Source: Sulfitobacter sp. LCG007
GTDB lineage: Bacteria; Pseudomonadota; Alphaproteobacteria; Rhodobacterales; Rhodobacteraceae
DNA length: 64,000 nt
NCBI RefSeq assembly: GCF_040801785.1
Contig: NZ_CP161805.1
Span: 2,356,001-2,420,000, forward strand
Direction: 5' to 3'
The position numbers and the translations under genes were made by a program. The notes beneath the pieces were generated by a model that was given only the letters and a program-made list of their open reading frames with translations, was not told the DNA's origin and made no database searches. Positions 8,838 to 17,095 of this stretch are shown here, in pieces. Within the stretch, counting starts at the first letter, position 1, and each line of letters starts with the position of its first letter.

Positions 8838-9790
8838 CGGCGCTCTTCTCCGTCCCTGTGCATCGCGAGATCGTCGTCGCCCTCGGAGTCGCCTGCTTCC
8901 TCATCGTCGAACCACAGTCCTTCGGCCCGCAGTGCGGCTTCACGCCTGCGCTCGACGAGACGCACCAGAAGGATGGATATCTCGTAAAGTCCGTAGACGA
9001 CCGTGAAGAGGATCAACTGCGTGGTGACGTCCGGAGGCGTCACGACCGCCGCCAGCGTCAGAATCGCGACCATCGCGTATTTGCGCACCGACGACAGACC
9101 CACGGCACTTACCAGCCCGGCCTTGCCCATGAGTGTCAGCAGGACGGGAAGCTGGAAGCAGAGCCCGAAGGCCATGATGAACTTCAGGGTGATGTCGAGG
9201 GATTCGTTGACCTTGCCGAAGAAGGTGACACGGATGCCCTGCGTGGTCTCCGGAACCACGGCGGCGTCGGCGGGCAATTGCGTCCCCGGAAGCCTGTCGG
9301 CAGCGCTCGAGAGCAGGCTGGTGAAGATCGAGGACACGTCCGCGAAGCCCAGAAAGAACTGCATCGCGAGCGGGGTGACGACGAAATGCGCAAAGGACGC
9401 GCCGAGCAGGAACATGAAGGGCGAGGCGACGAGGAACGGCAGGAACGCGCCCTTTTCGGAGCGGTAGAGGCCCGGCGCCACAAATCGCCACATCTGAAAG
9501 GAAATCACCGGGAAGGCCAGCGCGAAGCCGAAAACCATCGAGATCCGGAAGAGCGTGAAGAGATATTCCTGCGGCGAGGTGTACTGCATCGTGGGCGCCG
9601 GATCGCCCAGCTGGCGCAGCGTGTCCTCGATCGGGTGAAGCAGGAACTGCATGATCGGTTCGGCCACGGTGAAGGCCAGCACAATTCCCACGATGAACGC
9701 CAGAACCGAGCGGATAAGCCGCGTCCGAAGCTCCGCGAGATGCTCGATCAAGGGCGCCGCGGTATCGTCGATGTCGTCGTTGGTGCTCAT
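8834..9790 (-). CDS. tatC: Sec-independent protein translocase TatC
   Basis: Polytopic receptor of the twin-arginine translocation pathway that recognises RR signal peptides and recruits TatB and TatA. The conserved N-terminus [13 protein letters not shown] (about residues 17-29) and six hydrophobic segments are visible, together with [19 protein letters not shown] and the [10 protein letters not shown] motif before the last helices. At 318 residues it is longer than the usual 250-260. The extra length is a periplasmic loop (about residues 155-200) and an acidic C-terminal tail rich in E and D. It overlaps tatB by 4 bases upstream. Rieske proteins and other cofactor enzymes would be its clients. 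Confidence 0.97.
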   Translation of the reverse strand: MSTNDDIDDTAAPLIEHLAELRTRLIRSVLAFIVGIVLAFTVAEPIMQFLLHPIEDTLRQLGDPAPTMQYTSPQEYLFTLFRISMVFGFALAFPVISFQMWRFVAPGLYRSEKGAFLPFLVASPFMFLLGASFAHFVVTPLAMQFFLGFADVSSIFTSLLSSAADRLPGTQLPADAAVVPETTQGIRVTFFGKVNESLDITLKFIMAFGLCFQLPVLLTLMGKAGLVSAVGLSSVRKYAMVAILTLAAVVTPPDVTTQLILFTVVYGLYEISILLVRLVERRREAALRAEGLWFDDEEAGDSEGDDDLAMHRDGEERR

Positions 9791-10263
9791 CTATCGCCCG
9801 TCTCCGCCGGGGGCGCGTCGGGCGTCCGCTCAAGCGCCGCCTCCGCCTCGTCGGCCTTGCGCAGCGCCTCTTCGGCCTCGCGTGCCTTGCGTTCGGCGGC
9901 CTTGCGGGCCATCGCCGCCTGCGCCTTCTTCGCGTCCTCGGCGCGCTGCCGGGCGAGCTTGCCGGTCTCGCTGTCCGGATCAATGTCGGCCAGACCCCTG
10001 GTCGCGGATTTCACCCCGTCCATGGCCGAGCCGAGCGGATTGGTCGCGGCCTTCAGCGAGGTGTTGAGCGACTTGTGGACGTCCCGCATGCCGGATTCGT
10101 CGGCGGCGTCATGCATTGCCCGGGTGAATTCCCGGGCCATTCCCTTTGCCTTGCCCACGAACTGGCCGAGCGTGCGGAACAGGACCGGCAGGTCCTTCGG
10201 CCCGACCACGATCAGGGCGACGATGCCGATGACCAGCATCTCGGTCCAGCCGATATCGAACAT
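9787..10263 (-). CDS. tatB: Sec-independent protein translocase TatB
   Basis: Single-span component that forms the TatBC receptor. The 158-residue protein begins [21 protein letters not shown], with the FDIG start and Glu8 in the membrane segment that mark Tat[15 protein letters not shown] amphipathic helix follows. A long C-terminal region is Ala/Lys/Glu-rich and likely coiled or disordered (about residues 95-150). It lies 3 bases after tatA and overlaps tatC by 4 bases, so the three tat genes form one coupled operon. Confidence 0.95.
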   Translation of the reverse strand: MFDIGWTEMLVIGIVALIVVGPKDLPVLFRTLGQFVGKAKGMAREFTRAMHDAADESGMRDVHKSLNTSLKAATNPLGSAMDGVKSATRGLADIDPDSETGKLARQRAEDAKKAQAAMARKAAERKAREAEEALRKADEAEAALERTPDAPPAETGDR

Positions 10264-10266
10264 GGA

Positions 10267-10476
10267 TCAGACCTTGTCCTTCTCGCTCTCCGGGGTCACG
10301 TCCTTGACCTCCCGGCTTTCGGCGATCTCGTCCTGGCCTTCGGAAATACCCTTCTTGAACGACGTGATGCCCTTGCCCACCTCGCCCATGAGGCTCGAAA
10401 TCTTGCCGCGGCCGAACAGCACCAGCACCACGACGGCGATGAGCAGCAGGCCCGGCAGACCGATATTGTTCAACAT
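10267..10476 (-). CDS. tatA: Sec-independent protein translocase TatA
   Basis: Pore-forming single-span component of the Tat system, 69 residues. The start giving [20 protein letters not shown] was chosen because the membrane helix follows at once and GGGAG lies 8 bases upstream; a longer in-frame start would bury the hydrophobic segment behind about 16 extra residues. The [23 protein letters not shown] amphipathic helix (split about residues 22-44) has the conserved FG and K residues. It is the first gene of tatABC-DUF815 and is divergent from the WYL regulator. Confidence 0.95.
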   Translation of the reverse strand: MLNNIGLPGLLLIAVVVLVLFGRGKISSLMGEVGKGITSFKKGISEGQDEIAESREVKDVTPESEKDKV

Positions 10477-10631
10477 CCCAGTATCTCCCGTTACGATTCT
10501 TGCGCGTCCCGCTGTCACGGGCACGATCCCAAGCCCGTCTTATGCAATGGCTCGCGCATGCAGAAGCTCCAAGGGCCTCGATCCGGCCCGCGACGGGTGA
10601 AAATTCGCTGATTCGACTTGCATACCTGATC

Positions 10632-10655
10632 CAACTGACAGGTTATTGGCAGTTG
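10632..10655. promoter_or_regulatory. Inverted repeat upstream of the WYL regulator gene
   Basis: CAACTG (10632-10637) and CAGTTG (10650-10655) are perfect inverted arms 12 bases apart, with CA and TG continuing inside. The element lies 33 bases before the proposed regulator start, in the intergenic space shared with tatA. Helix-turn-helix WYL regulators often control themselves, so this is a candidate operator. That is inference from position and symmetry. Confidence 0.4.
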
Positions 10656-10687
10656 AAGCAATGGCCGGCGGAGTGAACGAGGTCCAG

Positions 10688-11359
10688 ATGTCCCGCAGCG
10701 CGCGCCTTTTCGATATCCTGAGGATCCTGAGGGACGGCCGGCTGCACCGCGCGGCCGATATCGGCGATCGTCTCGGGGTCTCGGTCAGGACGATCTATCG
10801 CGACATGGACACGCTCGTTGCGTCTGGCGTCCCCCTCGAGGGCGAGAGGGGCGTAGGCTACCGGATCAGGGACGCCATCACGCTGCCGCCGCTCACACTG
10901 TCGCTGGCGGAGCTGGAGGCATTGAACCTCGGCGTCGCGATCGTCTCGGAAGCGGCCGACGATGATCTGAGAGCGGCGGCGACAAGCCTTGCCGACAGGA
11001 TCGATGCGCTGCTTCCCGAGCGGGCGCTCGCAAGGGCGGACGCCTGGAACTTCGCCGTCTACCCCTTCGCCGACGCGGCGAGGGGTCTTGCCCTGATGCC
11101 GACCCTGCGCGCGGCGATCCGCGCGCGCCAGAAGCTGCGGATCGGCTATCTTTCCTCCGACGGCAGATCCGTCTCGCGTGTCGTGCGCCCGCTCAGGATG
11201 GAATACTGGGGGCGCCTCTGGGCGCTTACTGCCTGGTGCGAGCTGCGGTTGGCCTTCCGGGTCTTCCGTGTCGATCTGATCGAGAGCGCCGAGGCCTTGC
11301 CCGAACTCTTCGTGGACGAGCCCGGCAAGCGGCTGTCGGATTTCGAGACCGCACCCTAG
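10688..11359 (+). CDS. HTH-WYL (YafY-type) transcriptional regulator
   Basis: A 223-residue regulator with an N-terminal winged helix (about residues 1-60: SRSARLFDILRILRDGRL, then IGDRLGVSVRTIYRDMDTL) and a C-terminal WYL effector domain (about 140-210, with LRIGYLSSDGRSVSRVVRPL and YWGRLWALTAWCE). WYL domains bind small ligands or nucleic acid and often control stress or defence genes. The ATG at 10688 is preferred because family members usually begin directly at the HTH and GAGG lies 7 bases upstream; in-frame starts at 10661 (ATG) and 10646 (TTG) are possible. Its target is unknown; the palindrome upstream suggests autoregulation. Confidence 0.9.
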   Translation: MSRSARLFDILRILRDGRLHRAADIGDRLGVSVRTIYRDMDTLVASGVPLEGERGVGYRIRDAITLPPLTLSLAELEALNLGVAIVSEAADDDLRAAATSLADRIDALLPERALARADAWNFAVYPFADAARGLALMPTLRAAIRARQKLRIGYLSSDGRSVSRVVRPLRMEYWGRLWALTAWCELRLAFRVFRVDLIESAEALPELFVDEPGKRLSDFETAP

Positions 11360-11366
11360 GGGGCGG

Positions 11367-12455
11367 TCAGCGACGGGCCGGAAAGATGAAACAGCGGTCG
11401 CGCCGCACCGTAAGCCACATGACCGTTCCCGGCCTTGGAAGAAAGACGTTCGGCACGGTGGCCTTCATCATCGATCCGTCGTGGTCCATGGCGAATTCGA
11501 CAAGGCTCTCGTTGCCCATGAAACGCGCCCGGCGCACCAGCGCGCGCACCGCCGTACCATTCGTCGCCGTCGGGCGCGGCCCCTGCCCGGCCCGGTCGAA
11601 GTCGATGCGCAGATGCTGGGGACGGAAAACGATGTCCACAGCCGTTCCGTCCGGCATGCCCGGCGCAAGGAACTGCCCGAAGGCGGTGTCGGCAAGCGCC
11701 CCCTCGACCGTAGCGCGCAGCACGTTGGCATCGCTGAAGAACGCCACCGCTGCGCGGTCGGCCGGGCGGGTATAGACGTTGTAGGGCGCGCCCTGCTGGA
11801 CGATCCGCCCGTCGCGCATGAGCGCGATCTCGTCAGCCATGCGCAAGGCCTCTTCGGGTTCGTGCGTGACAAGCAATACTGCGGCGTCCTGCTCCTTCAG
11901 CAGATCCAGCGTCTCGTCGCGGATGCCGTCGCGCAGGCGGTTGTCGAGGCCCGAAAAGGGTTCGTCCATCAGCATGATCTTGGGTTTGGGCGCCAGCGCA
12001 CGCGCGAGGGCCACGCGCTGCTGCTCGCCGCCCGACAGCTCGTGCGGATAGCTGTCGATGAACCGCCCCATGTGGACGCGTTCGAGCAGTTCGGCGACGC
12101 GGGCCCGTCTTTCGGCCTTGCTGCCGGAACGCAATCCGAAGGCCACGTTCTCGGCCACGCTGAGATGCGGGAACAGCGCGAAGTCCTGGAACATCAGCCC
12201 GATCTCGCGACGCTCGGGAGGCACGCGGTGGACGGTATCGCAGACAAGCCTGCCATCGACCCAGATCTCGCCCGAATCCTGCATCTCGACGCCCGCGATC
12301 ATCCGCAGGGTGGTCGACTTGCCGCAGCCCGACGGCCCCAGGAGACAGGTCACCTGCCCCGGCTGGATCTCCAGCGAGACATCGTTGACCACGGCACGCC
12401 CCTCGATGACGCGCCGCAGCCTTCTGATTTCAAGGCGCGGGGGTCTGTTGTCCAA
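11367..12455 (-). CDS. Fbp/Pot-type ABC transporter ATP-binding protein, orphan
   Basis: A 362-residue importer ATPase. Walker A GPSGCGKST is at residues 40-48, the Q-loop is in MFQDFALFPH, the signature is LSGGEQQRVALARAL, and Walker B IMLMDEPFSGLD is followed by the switch His in LLVTHEPEEA. A C-terminal TOBE-like domain (about 270-360) places it with the iron(III)/spermidine/thiosulfate class (FbpC/PotA/CysA). No permease or binding protein is nearby, so the substrate cannot be assigned and the ATPase must serve a transporter encoded elsewhere. It is convergent with the WYL gene, 7 bases away. Confidence 0.9.
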   Translation of the reverse strand: MDNRPPRLEIRRLRRVIEGRAVVNDVSLEIQPGQVTCLLGPSGCGKSTTLRMIAGVEMQDSGEIWVDGRLVCDTVHRVPPERREIGLMFQDFALFPHLSVAENVAFGLRSGSKAERRARVAELLERVHMGRFIDSYPHELSGGEQQRVALARALAPKPKIMLMDEPFSGLDNRLRDGIRDETLDLLKEQDAAVLLVTHEPEEALRMADEIALMRDGRIVQQGAPYNVYTRPADRAAVAFFSDANVLRATVEGALADTAFGQFLAPGMPDGTAVDIVFRPQHLRIDFDRAGQGPRPTATNGTAVRALVRRARFMGNESLVEFAMDHDGSMMKATVPNVFLPRPGTVMWLTVRRDRCFIFPARR

Positions 12456-12580
12456 GAGGGACTCCCGGTATCCGATGAACTCGCTCAGGCTAGGGGGCTA
12501 CCAGCCCTTGCACCTGCCCGCAAGCACCGCCGCGCCTGCGGGGCGAACCCTCCCGCGCGGTCGCCCCGGACCGACCGGGT

Positions 12581-13693
12581 CTAGACCGCCGAAACGCTTC
12601 TCAGACGCCAGGACAGCAGCCCCAGACCCGAGGCGTAAAGCACCAGCGCCGCCGGGACTGGAACCGTGCTCGGCCCGCGCCCCTCCTTGAACTCGTAGGC
12701 GCCCGTCCCGCTTCCGAAACTGTAGGACGCCGCCGCGCCATTGCTCAGCAACCCTTTGCTCAGGTCCAGTCCGGTCACCAGCGCGCCGAACCGGAACCCG
12801 CTGCCAATGCCGCCCGTGCCGTCTATCTCGCCGGCCAGCGCCGCCGCGAAAACTCCCATGTCCTCCGGCGTGTCGGTCAGGAAATCCGGCACGTCGCCCG
12901 GCGCACCCAGACGGTAGAAGGACACCGCCCCGTCATAACCGACCGACGCGGGCGCCAACGGCCCCGCCACCATGTCGAAGATCGTCCTGCGCCCCTCGTA
13001 GGTGTCGAGCCAGAGCGAGAATGACGCATCCGTTGTTGCGCTCACCGAGAAGTCCGAAAGTGCGAACGGAATGTAGAGATCGAAATTCGCAAGATCGAGC
13101 CCCGCGGCCAGGACATCCTCGGCCAGGATGTAGAGCGGATCGGTAAAGCTGGCCTTGCCCCTGTATTCCGCCGTGATCCTATTGCCCGCCTGCTGCGGCG
13201 GATTGACTTGGCCGGCAATGGACAGCTTCGCCTCGACGGTGAAATCCAGCTTGTTGGCTTGCAACGTGCTCTTGCCGGTGCCAGTCACTTCCACCGACGA
13301 GAATTCCGTCTTCGCCTTTTTGTCGATCCCGTCAAAGTTGCGCCCGGCCAGCGGCGCGCCAGCCTGATTGACCACCTTGGGTTCTTCGAACTTGCCCGGA
13401 GGATTCGCCGGCGGATTCTTGTCGATTTCTGGTTTTTTCCTGTTACCCGTCGTCCTTGAAAAAAGGTCCCAGGTCCAGGTGACGGAATTTCCCCCGGGCA
13501 TGTTGATCGCGGCGTTCGATGCCAATGTCTTCAACTCACCGGCATCGGTTCGCTTGCCGCCTGCGGTGCTGACCTCAACGCTGATGGAGGCCGCCGAAAC
13601 CGGCAGCGCCGTCAGGGACAGCCCAATCGCAACCGCCATCGTACGCAGGCACGAGGCGCTGATGTGTTCAGATGTCATGATCTTGTTTCCCAT
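12581..13693 (-). CDS. Secreted protein with VPLPA-CTERM-type sorting tail
   Basis: A 370-residue exported protein of unknown function. The N-terminus has a signal peptide (hydrophobic core AVAIGLSLTALPVSA, cleavage predicted near ASISVEVS). The C-terminus is a tripartite sorting signal: VPVPA (344-348), a hydrophobic helix LVLYASGLGLL and a basic end WRLRSVSAV. It is the VPLPA-CTERM type handled by exosortase-like systems in Rhodobacterales. The mature domain is rich in Thr, Gly and Asp, beta-strand-like and lacks cysteine, typical of surface or matrix proteins. An alternative ATG at 13678, with GGGAAA 8 bases upstream, would shorten it by five residues. No processing enzyme is encoded nearby. 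Confidence 0.8.
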   Translation of the reverse strand: MGNKIMTSEHISASCLRTMAVAIGLSLTALPVSAASISVEVSTAGGKRTDAGELKTLASNAAINMPGGNSVTWTWDLFSRTTGNRKKPEIDKNPPANPPGKFEEPKVVNQAGAPLAGRNFDGIDKKAKTEFSSVEVTGTGKSTLQANKLDFTVEAKLSIAGQVNPPQQAGNRITAEYRGKASFTDPLYILAEDVLAAGLDLANFDLYIPFALSDFSVSATTDASFSLWLDTYEGRRTIFDMVAGPLAPASVGYDGAVSFYRLGAPGDVPDFLTDTPEDMGVFAAALAGEIDGTGGIGSGFRFGALVTGLDLSKGLLSNGAAASYSFGSGTGAYEFKEGRGPSTVPVPAALVLYASGLGLLSWRLRSVSAV

Positions 13694-13860
13694 GAACGCG
13701 CCAGGGCGCTCACGATATTCGCGTTCTGAAATGTTGATGGTGAAATAACCGGTGACACTCGTTAAAGAGCGACCCTGCGCAAAATTACCAGAACTCTAGA
13801 GAGTCGGCAATCAGTAGAGCAATCATAGGTTGCGATCCCGACAGCCGCGCCGCCTTGCGT

Positions 13861-14979
13861 TCAAACCAACTCGAAGACCGCCGCCGCGCGATCGATACCG
13901 TTGATCTGAAGCGTCAGGCGATGAGGACCCGGATGAAGCGTGAATGTGGTCGCATCGGCCTTCAGGGCGTGGCGCTTCCTCAGCACGAGCGGCACGCCGG
14001 GCGACAGCTCGGCGCGCCTGAGCTTGAACACCTTCTCTGCCGATCGGCCGCCCGGCCGGGCAAAACGGATGCGATAGTCCACCAGTACCGGCAACGCGGT
14101 CCCGGACAGCAGTTCGCAGGAAAAGGACAGGTTCTCTCCGATGGCAAATCGGCCCGGCGCCAGGTCGAGTGCCACCTCGACAGGGGCGTCGGCGTCAAAG
14201 CCCAGATGGCGCATCGCGCCGGCATGGCCCTGCTTTATCAGGCTGCGCAAGGCATGGCGCGCGATCCAGCTCATCTCGGCCGCATCCTGGCGGTCCGCGC
14301 CGCGCCAGTCCTCGAGCCGTGCGATCACGGCCTCCGGCACGCTCCGCGTGAGGTCATTGAGATGATTGGCGACCGAGCGCGTGACATAGCGTGTCGGGTC
14401 GGCATGAAGCCGGTCCAGCAGCGGCAGCGTGTCCTTCGCGGAAAGCGCAACGGCGCGCGCCCAGGGCAGGCGCGGCCGCGTCCCTTCGCTGACCAGGCGG
14501 CGGACATGGTAGTTGGGATCCCCTGCCCACAGCGCGAGTCTCTCGAGCGTTTCCGCCGGCCATCTGTTCAGGAAAGGCCGGATGTAGAATTCCATCGAGA
14601 AGCGGCGCGTGGCGGCATGGATCAGGTCGAGCGCGCGTTCGCGATGCGCCTCCAACCCGTGCCGGACCGCAAGTATCCCCGGGACGGCGCGGATGAAGTG
14701 ACCGAAATCGTCGTCGCCAAGCCCGGGGTCCAGCGGTTCGGGCATCGCCGCCTCCAGCGCCTCGGCCATGGCGGGAAAGTCTTGCGGCAGCTGCGCCTCG
14801 ATGCAATCCGCAATCAGCTCGAGACGTTCCAGCAACCCCAATTCGGCAAGTCCCGACAGCGCTTCGGCTTCGAAGCGGGCCGCGTCGAAATCCGGAAGCG
14901 CCGCCGCGTATTCCCGCGCCAGCTGGCCGAGCGTTTCGGCGTTGAAGAGATGATCCTTCAGCGAGAAACGCTTGGCCAT
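13861..14979 (-). CDS. AlkC-like DNA alkylation repair protein
   Basis: A 372-residue HEAT-like repeat protein matching the AlkC/AlkD superfamily, glycosylases that excise 3-methyladenine and other cationic alkylated bases. The opening MAKRFSLKDHLFNAETLGQLAREYA followed by FEAEALSGLAELGLLERLELIADCI (split about residues 35-60) is the AlkC pattern. The middle is a run of helices with VRRLVSEGTRPRLPWA and YVTRSVANHLNDL, typical HEAT pairs. The last 110 residues form a beta-rich extension seen in AlkC-type proteins. The start ATG overlaps nothing and the SDR stop lies 4 bases upstream, so the two are probably co-transcribed. Confidence 0.8.
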   Translation of the reverse strand: MAKRFSLKDHLFNAETLGQLAREYAAALPDFDAARFEAEALSGLAELGLLERLELIADCIEAQLPQDFPAMAEALEAAMPEPLDPGLGDDDFGHFIRAVPGILAVRHGLEAHRERALDLIHAATRRFSMEFYIRPFLNRWPAETLERLALWAGDPNYHVRRLVSEGTRPRLPWARAVALSAKDTLPLLDRLHADPTRYVTRSVANHLNDLTRSVPEAVIARLEDWRGADRQDAAEMSWIARHALRSLIKQGHAGAMRHLGFDADAPVEVALDLAPGRFAIGENLSFSCELLSGTALPVLVDYRIRFARPGGRSAEKVFKLRRAELSPGVPLVLRKRHALKADATTFTLHPGPHRLTLQINGIDRAAAVFELV

Positions 14980-14983
14980 CCGC

Positions 14984-15763
14984 TCAGATCGTCGCGTTGG
15001 TGGCGCCACCATCGAGCAGTATGTTCTGGCCGACGATGAAGCCTGCGTGCTGCGAACACAGGAAGGCGCACATGGCACCGAATTCCTCGGGCGTCCCGTA
15101 GCGCCCGGCCGGAATGGTCGCGGCCCGCTGGGCGCGCGCTTCCTCCATGCTGATGCCCCTGGACTTGGCCACGGGCCCGTCCAGCGCCGCGGCGCGGTCG
15201 GTGTCGTGGATCCCGGGCAGCAGGTTGTTCATGATCACCCCTTTCGAGGCGATCTGGCGGGCGGTTCCGGCCACATAGCCGGTCAGACCGGCCCGCGCGG
15301 TGTTCGAAAGCCCCAGCGTGGGGATCGGCGCCTTGACCGACTGCGACGTGATGTTGACCACCCGTCCCCAGCCCCGCTCGATCATTGCCGGCACAAGTGC
15401 CTTGATCAGGGCAACCGGGGTCAGAAGGTTCGCGTCCAGCGCCTTGAGGAAGTCGTCGCGGTCCCAGTCCGACCAGAGGCCGGGAGGCGGACCGCCGGCA
15501 TTGTTGACGAGAATATCGATCGTTCCCGCGGCCGCGAGAACTTCGGCGCGCCCTTCTTCCGTGGTGATATCCGCCGCGACGGTGGTTACCGGCACACCTG
15601 TCGCCGAGCGCAGCGCCTCAGCGGCCTCCTCGAGCACATCGGGTCGTCGCCCGTTCAGCACGAGGCCGACCCCCGCCTGCGCAAGCGCCTGCGCGCAGCC
15701 CAATCCAAGCCCGCGCGACGATGCGCAGACCAGGGCCCGTCTGCCCTTGATGCCAAGATCCAT
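14984..15763 (-). CDS. SDR-family protein lacking the catalytic Tyr and Lys
   Basis: A 259-residue Rossmann-fold protein of the short-chain dehydrogenase/reductase family. The nucleotide-binding loop is CASSRGLGLG (residues 13-22) and the structural motif NNAGGPPPG is at 87-95. Ser140 in NITSQS aligns with the catalytic serine, but the Tyr and Lys expected at about 153 and 157 are Ser and Arg (GLSNTARAG). A known FabG-like SDR subgroup shares this loss, so it may bind NAD(P) without normal reductase chemistry, or use another mechanism. The start was chosen from the first motif (MDLGIKGRRALV). A 22-base-period direct repeat lies 56-93 bases upstream. Confidence 0.88.
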   Translation of the reverse strand: MDLGIKGRRALVCASSRGLGLGCAQALAQAGVGLVLNGRRPDVLEEAAEALRSATGVPVTTVAADITTEEGRAEVLAAAGTIDILVNNAGGPPPGLWSDWDRDDFLKALDANLLTPVALIKALVPAMIERGWGRVVNITSQSVKAPIPTLGLSNTARAGLTGYVAGTARQIASKGVIMNNLLPGIHDTDRAAALDGPVAKSRGISMEEARAQRAATIPAGRYGTPEEFGAMCAFLCSQHAGFIVGQNILLDGGATNATI

Positions 15764-15818
15764 GGTCGTTCTCCCATTCTCCGCCCCCGCTCTAGCATCC
15801 ACCGCGCGCCATATGCCA

Positions 15819-15856
15819 GTCTCGACGCGTTCCACACCCGGTCTCGACGCGTTCCA
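15819..15856. repeat. Tandem 16-base direct repeat upstream of the SDR gene
   Basis: GTCTCGACGCGTTCCA occurs at 15819-15834 and again at 15841-15856, identical, with a 22-base period (about two helical turns). Each copy contains the palindrome ACGCGT. The pair lies in the 286-base space between the SDR (minus) and hydrolase (plus) genes, so it could serve either promoter. The remaining space shows no gene. Confidence 0.75.
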
Positions 15857-16049
15857 AAAGATGCCATCCGGGCGCGATGCCGCTCAGCGCCACCATTGTC
15901 CGGGCCACGCAGAAGGCGCCACGCGAAAAACCCCCGGGGTATCGCGCTGCTGCCGCTTTCCGGCAGGACCGATGCAATCGCGTTCACCTTGCCGTCCTTG
16001 CCGCGCGGGCCTAAACTTTGCCGGACAAGCGCCAACCGGAGGGTTTTCC

Positions 16050-16934
16050 ATGCAGCGCGCCATTGCCCCGGCTCTTCTGGTATTGGGTTTCGCCCTGCCC
16101 CTTGAGGCGCAGACAGCCGAAGAGACGGTCACGCTCGTCAGCGGGAACGGCCAGCCGTTCGTCGGCACCCTCGCCCTCCCCGAGGGCGCGCCTGCCCCTG
16201 TGGTCCTGCTCTTGCACGGCTTCACCGGCTCACGCGACGAACTGAAGACGGATTTCGTTCAGGACGGGATCTTCACGCATACGGCGAAGCGGCTGGCGGA
16301 TGCGGGCTTTGCGAGCCTGCGCATAGATTTCCGCGGTTCGGGCGAGAGCCTTGCGGATCTCGATTTCGCCGAGACCACCTTCGAGGGGCAGATTGCCGAT
16401 GCGCTGGCTGCCATAGACTGGCTCGCGGCCTCCGAGAAGGTGAAAGGCGACGACATTTACCTGATCGGCTGGAGCCAGGGCGGCGGCGTCGCCGCGGCGG
16501 CCGCCGGTCGCAGCGGCGCGCTCGATGCGGTGGCGCTCTGGGCCGCGGTCGCCGATGTGCCCGCGACCTTCGGCGCGATCTTCGGGCCGGAAGCGATGAA
16601 ACTGGGAGAGGCCGCCGGAGCGGGCGAACCGGTTGCCGTGCCCCTCCCGTGGGGGGGCGAGATCACGCTCAACGGAAGCTTCTTCGACGCCATCGCGACA
16701 TACGATCCGCGCGCCGAGATCGCGGCCTATGCCGGACCGCTCTTCGTGGCGCAGGGAACGCTCGACGATACGGTCCCGCCCGAGAACGCCGACATGCTGC
16801 TGGCCGCGCACGAGGGCGAGGAAGAGAAGTGGACCGCCGAGATGGACCATGTCTTCAACAGCTTCACCGAGACAGCGACCCTGGACGCGATGATCGGGGC
16901 TACCATGGCGTTCTTCGAGGCACATGACGACTGA
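16050..16934 (+). CDS. Secreted alpha/beta hydrolase (serine esterase-like)
   Basis: A 294-residue protein with a signal peptide (about residues 1-20, ending LPLEAQ) and a complete alpha/beta hydrolase domain. LLLHGFTGSRDE (53-64) forms the oxyanion loop. The nucleophile is Ser142 in GWSQGGG. The acid is in GTLDDTVPPENA (about residues 236-247) and the His in MDHVFNSF (about 270). The lid region has a Pro-rich VPLPWGGEITLNGSF segment typical of prolyl-oligopeptidase-like esterases. The likely role is hydrolysis of an ester or peptide in the periplasm; the substrate is unknown. The ATG at 16050 follows GGAGGG at good spacing. Confidence 0.85.
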   Translation: MQRAIAPALLVLGFALPLEAQTAEETVTLVSGNGQPFVGTLALPEGAPAPVVLLLHGFTGSRDELKTDFVQDGIFTHTAKRLADAGFASLRIDFRGSGESLADLDFAETTFEGQIADALAAIDWLAASEKVKGDDIYLIGWSQGGGVAAAAAGRSGALDAVALWAAVADVPATFGAIFGPEAMKLGEAAGAGEPVAVPLPWGGEITLNGSFFDAIATYDPRAEIAAYAGPLFVAQGTLDDTVPPENADMLLAAHEGEEEKWTAEMDHVFNSFTETATLDAMIGATMAFFEAHDD

Positions 16935-17095
16935 CCATCGGGCCGGGGCGCGCTTCTCCGACGCAGGACACGGGGTTCGGGCGGTGTTCCGTCAGGTAGA
17001 CAGGGGGTCAGGTCCGGACGGAAAGCGGGCCGGAACATTGACGGCACGTCGCTCTATTGGTCGAGCGAACAGCCGGGAAGATATTGGAGACAGGG

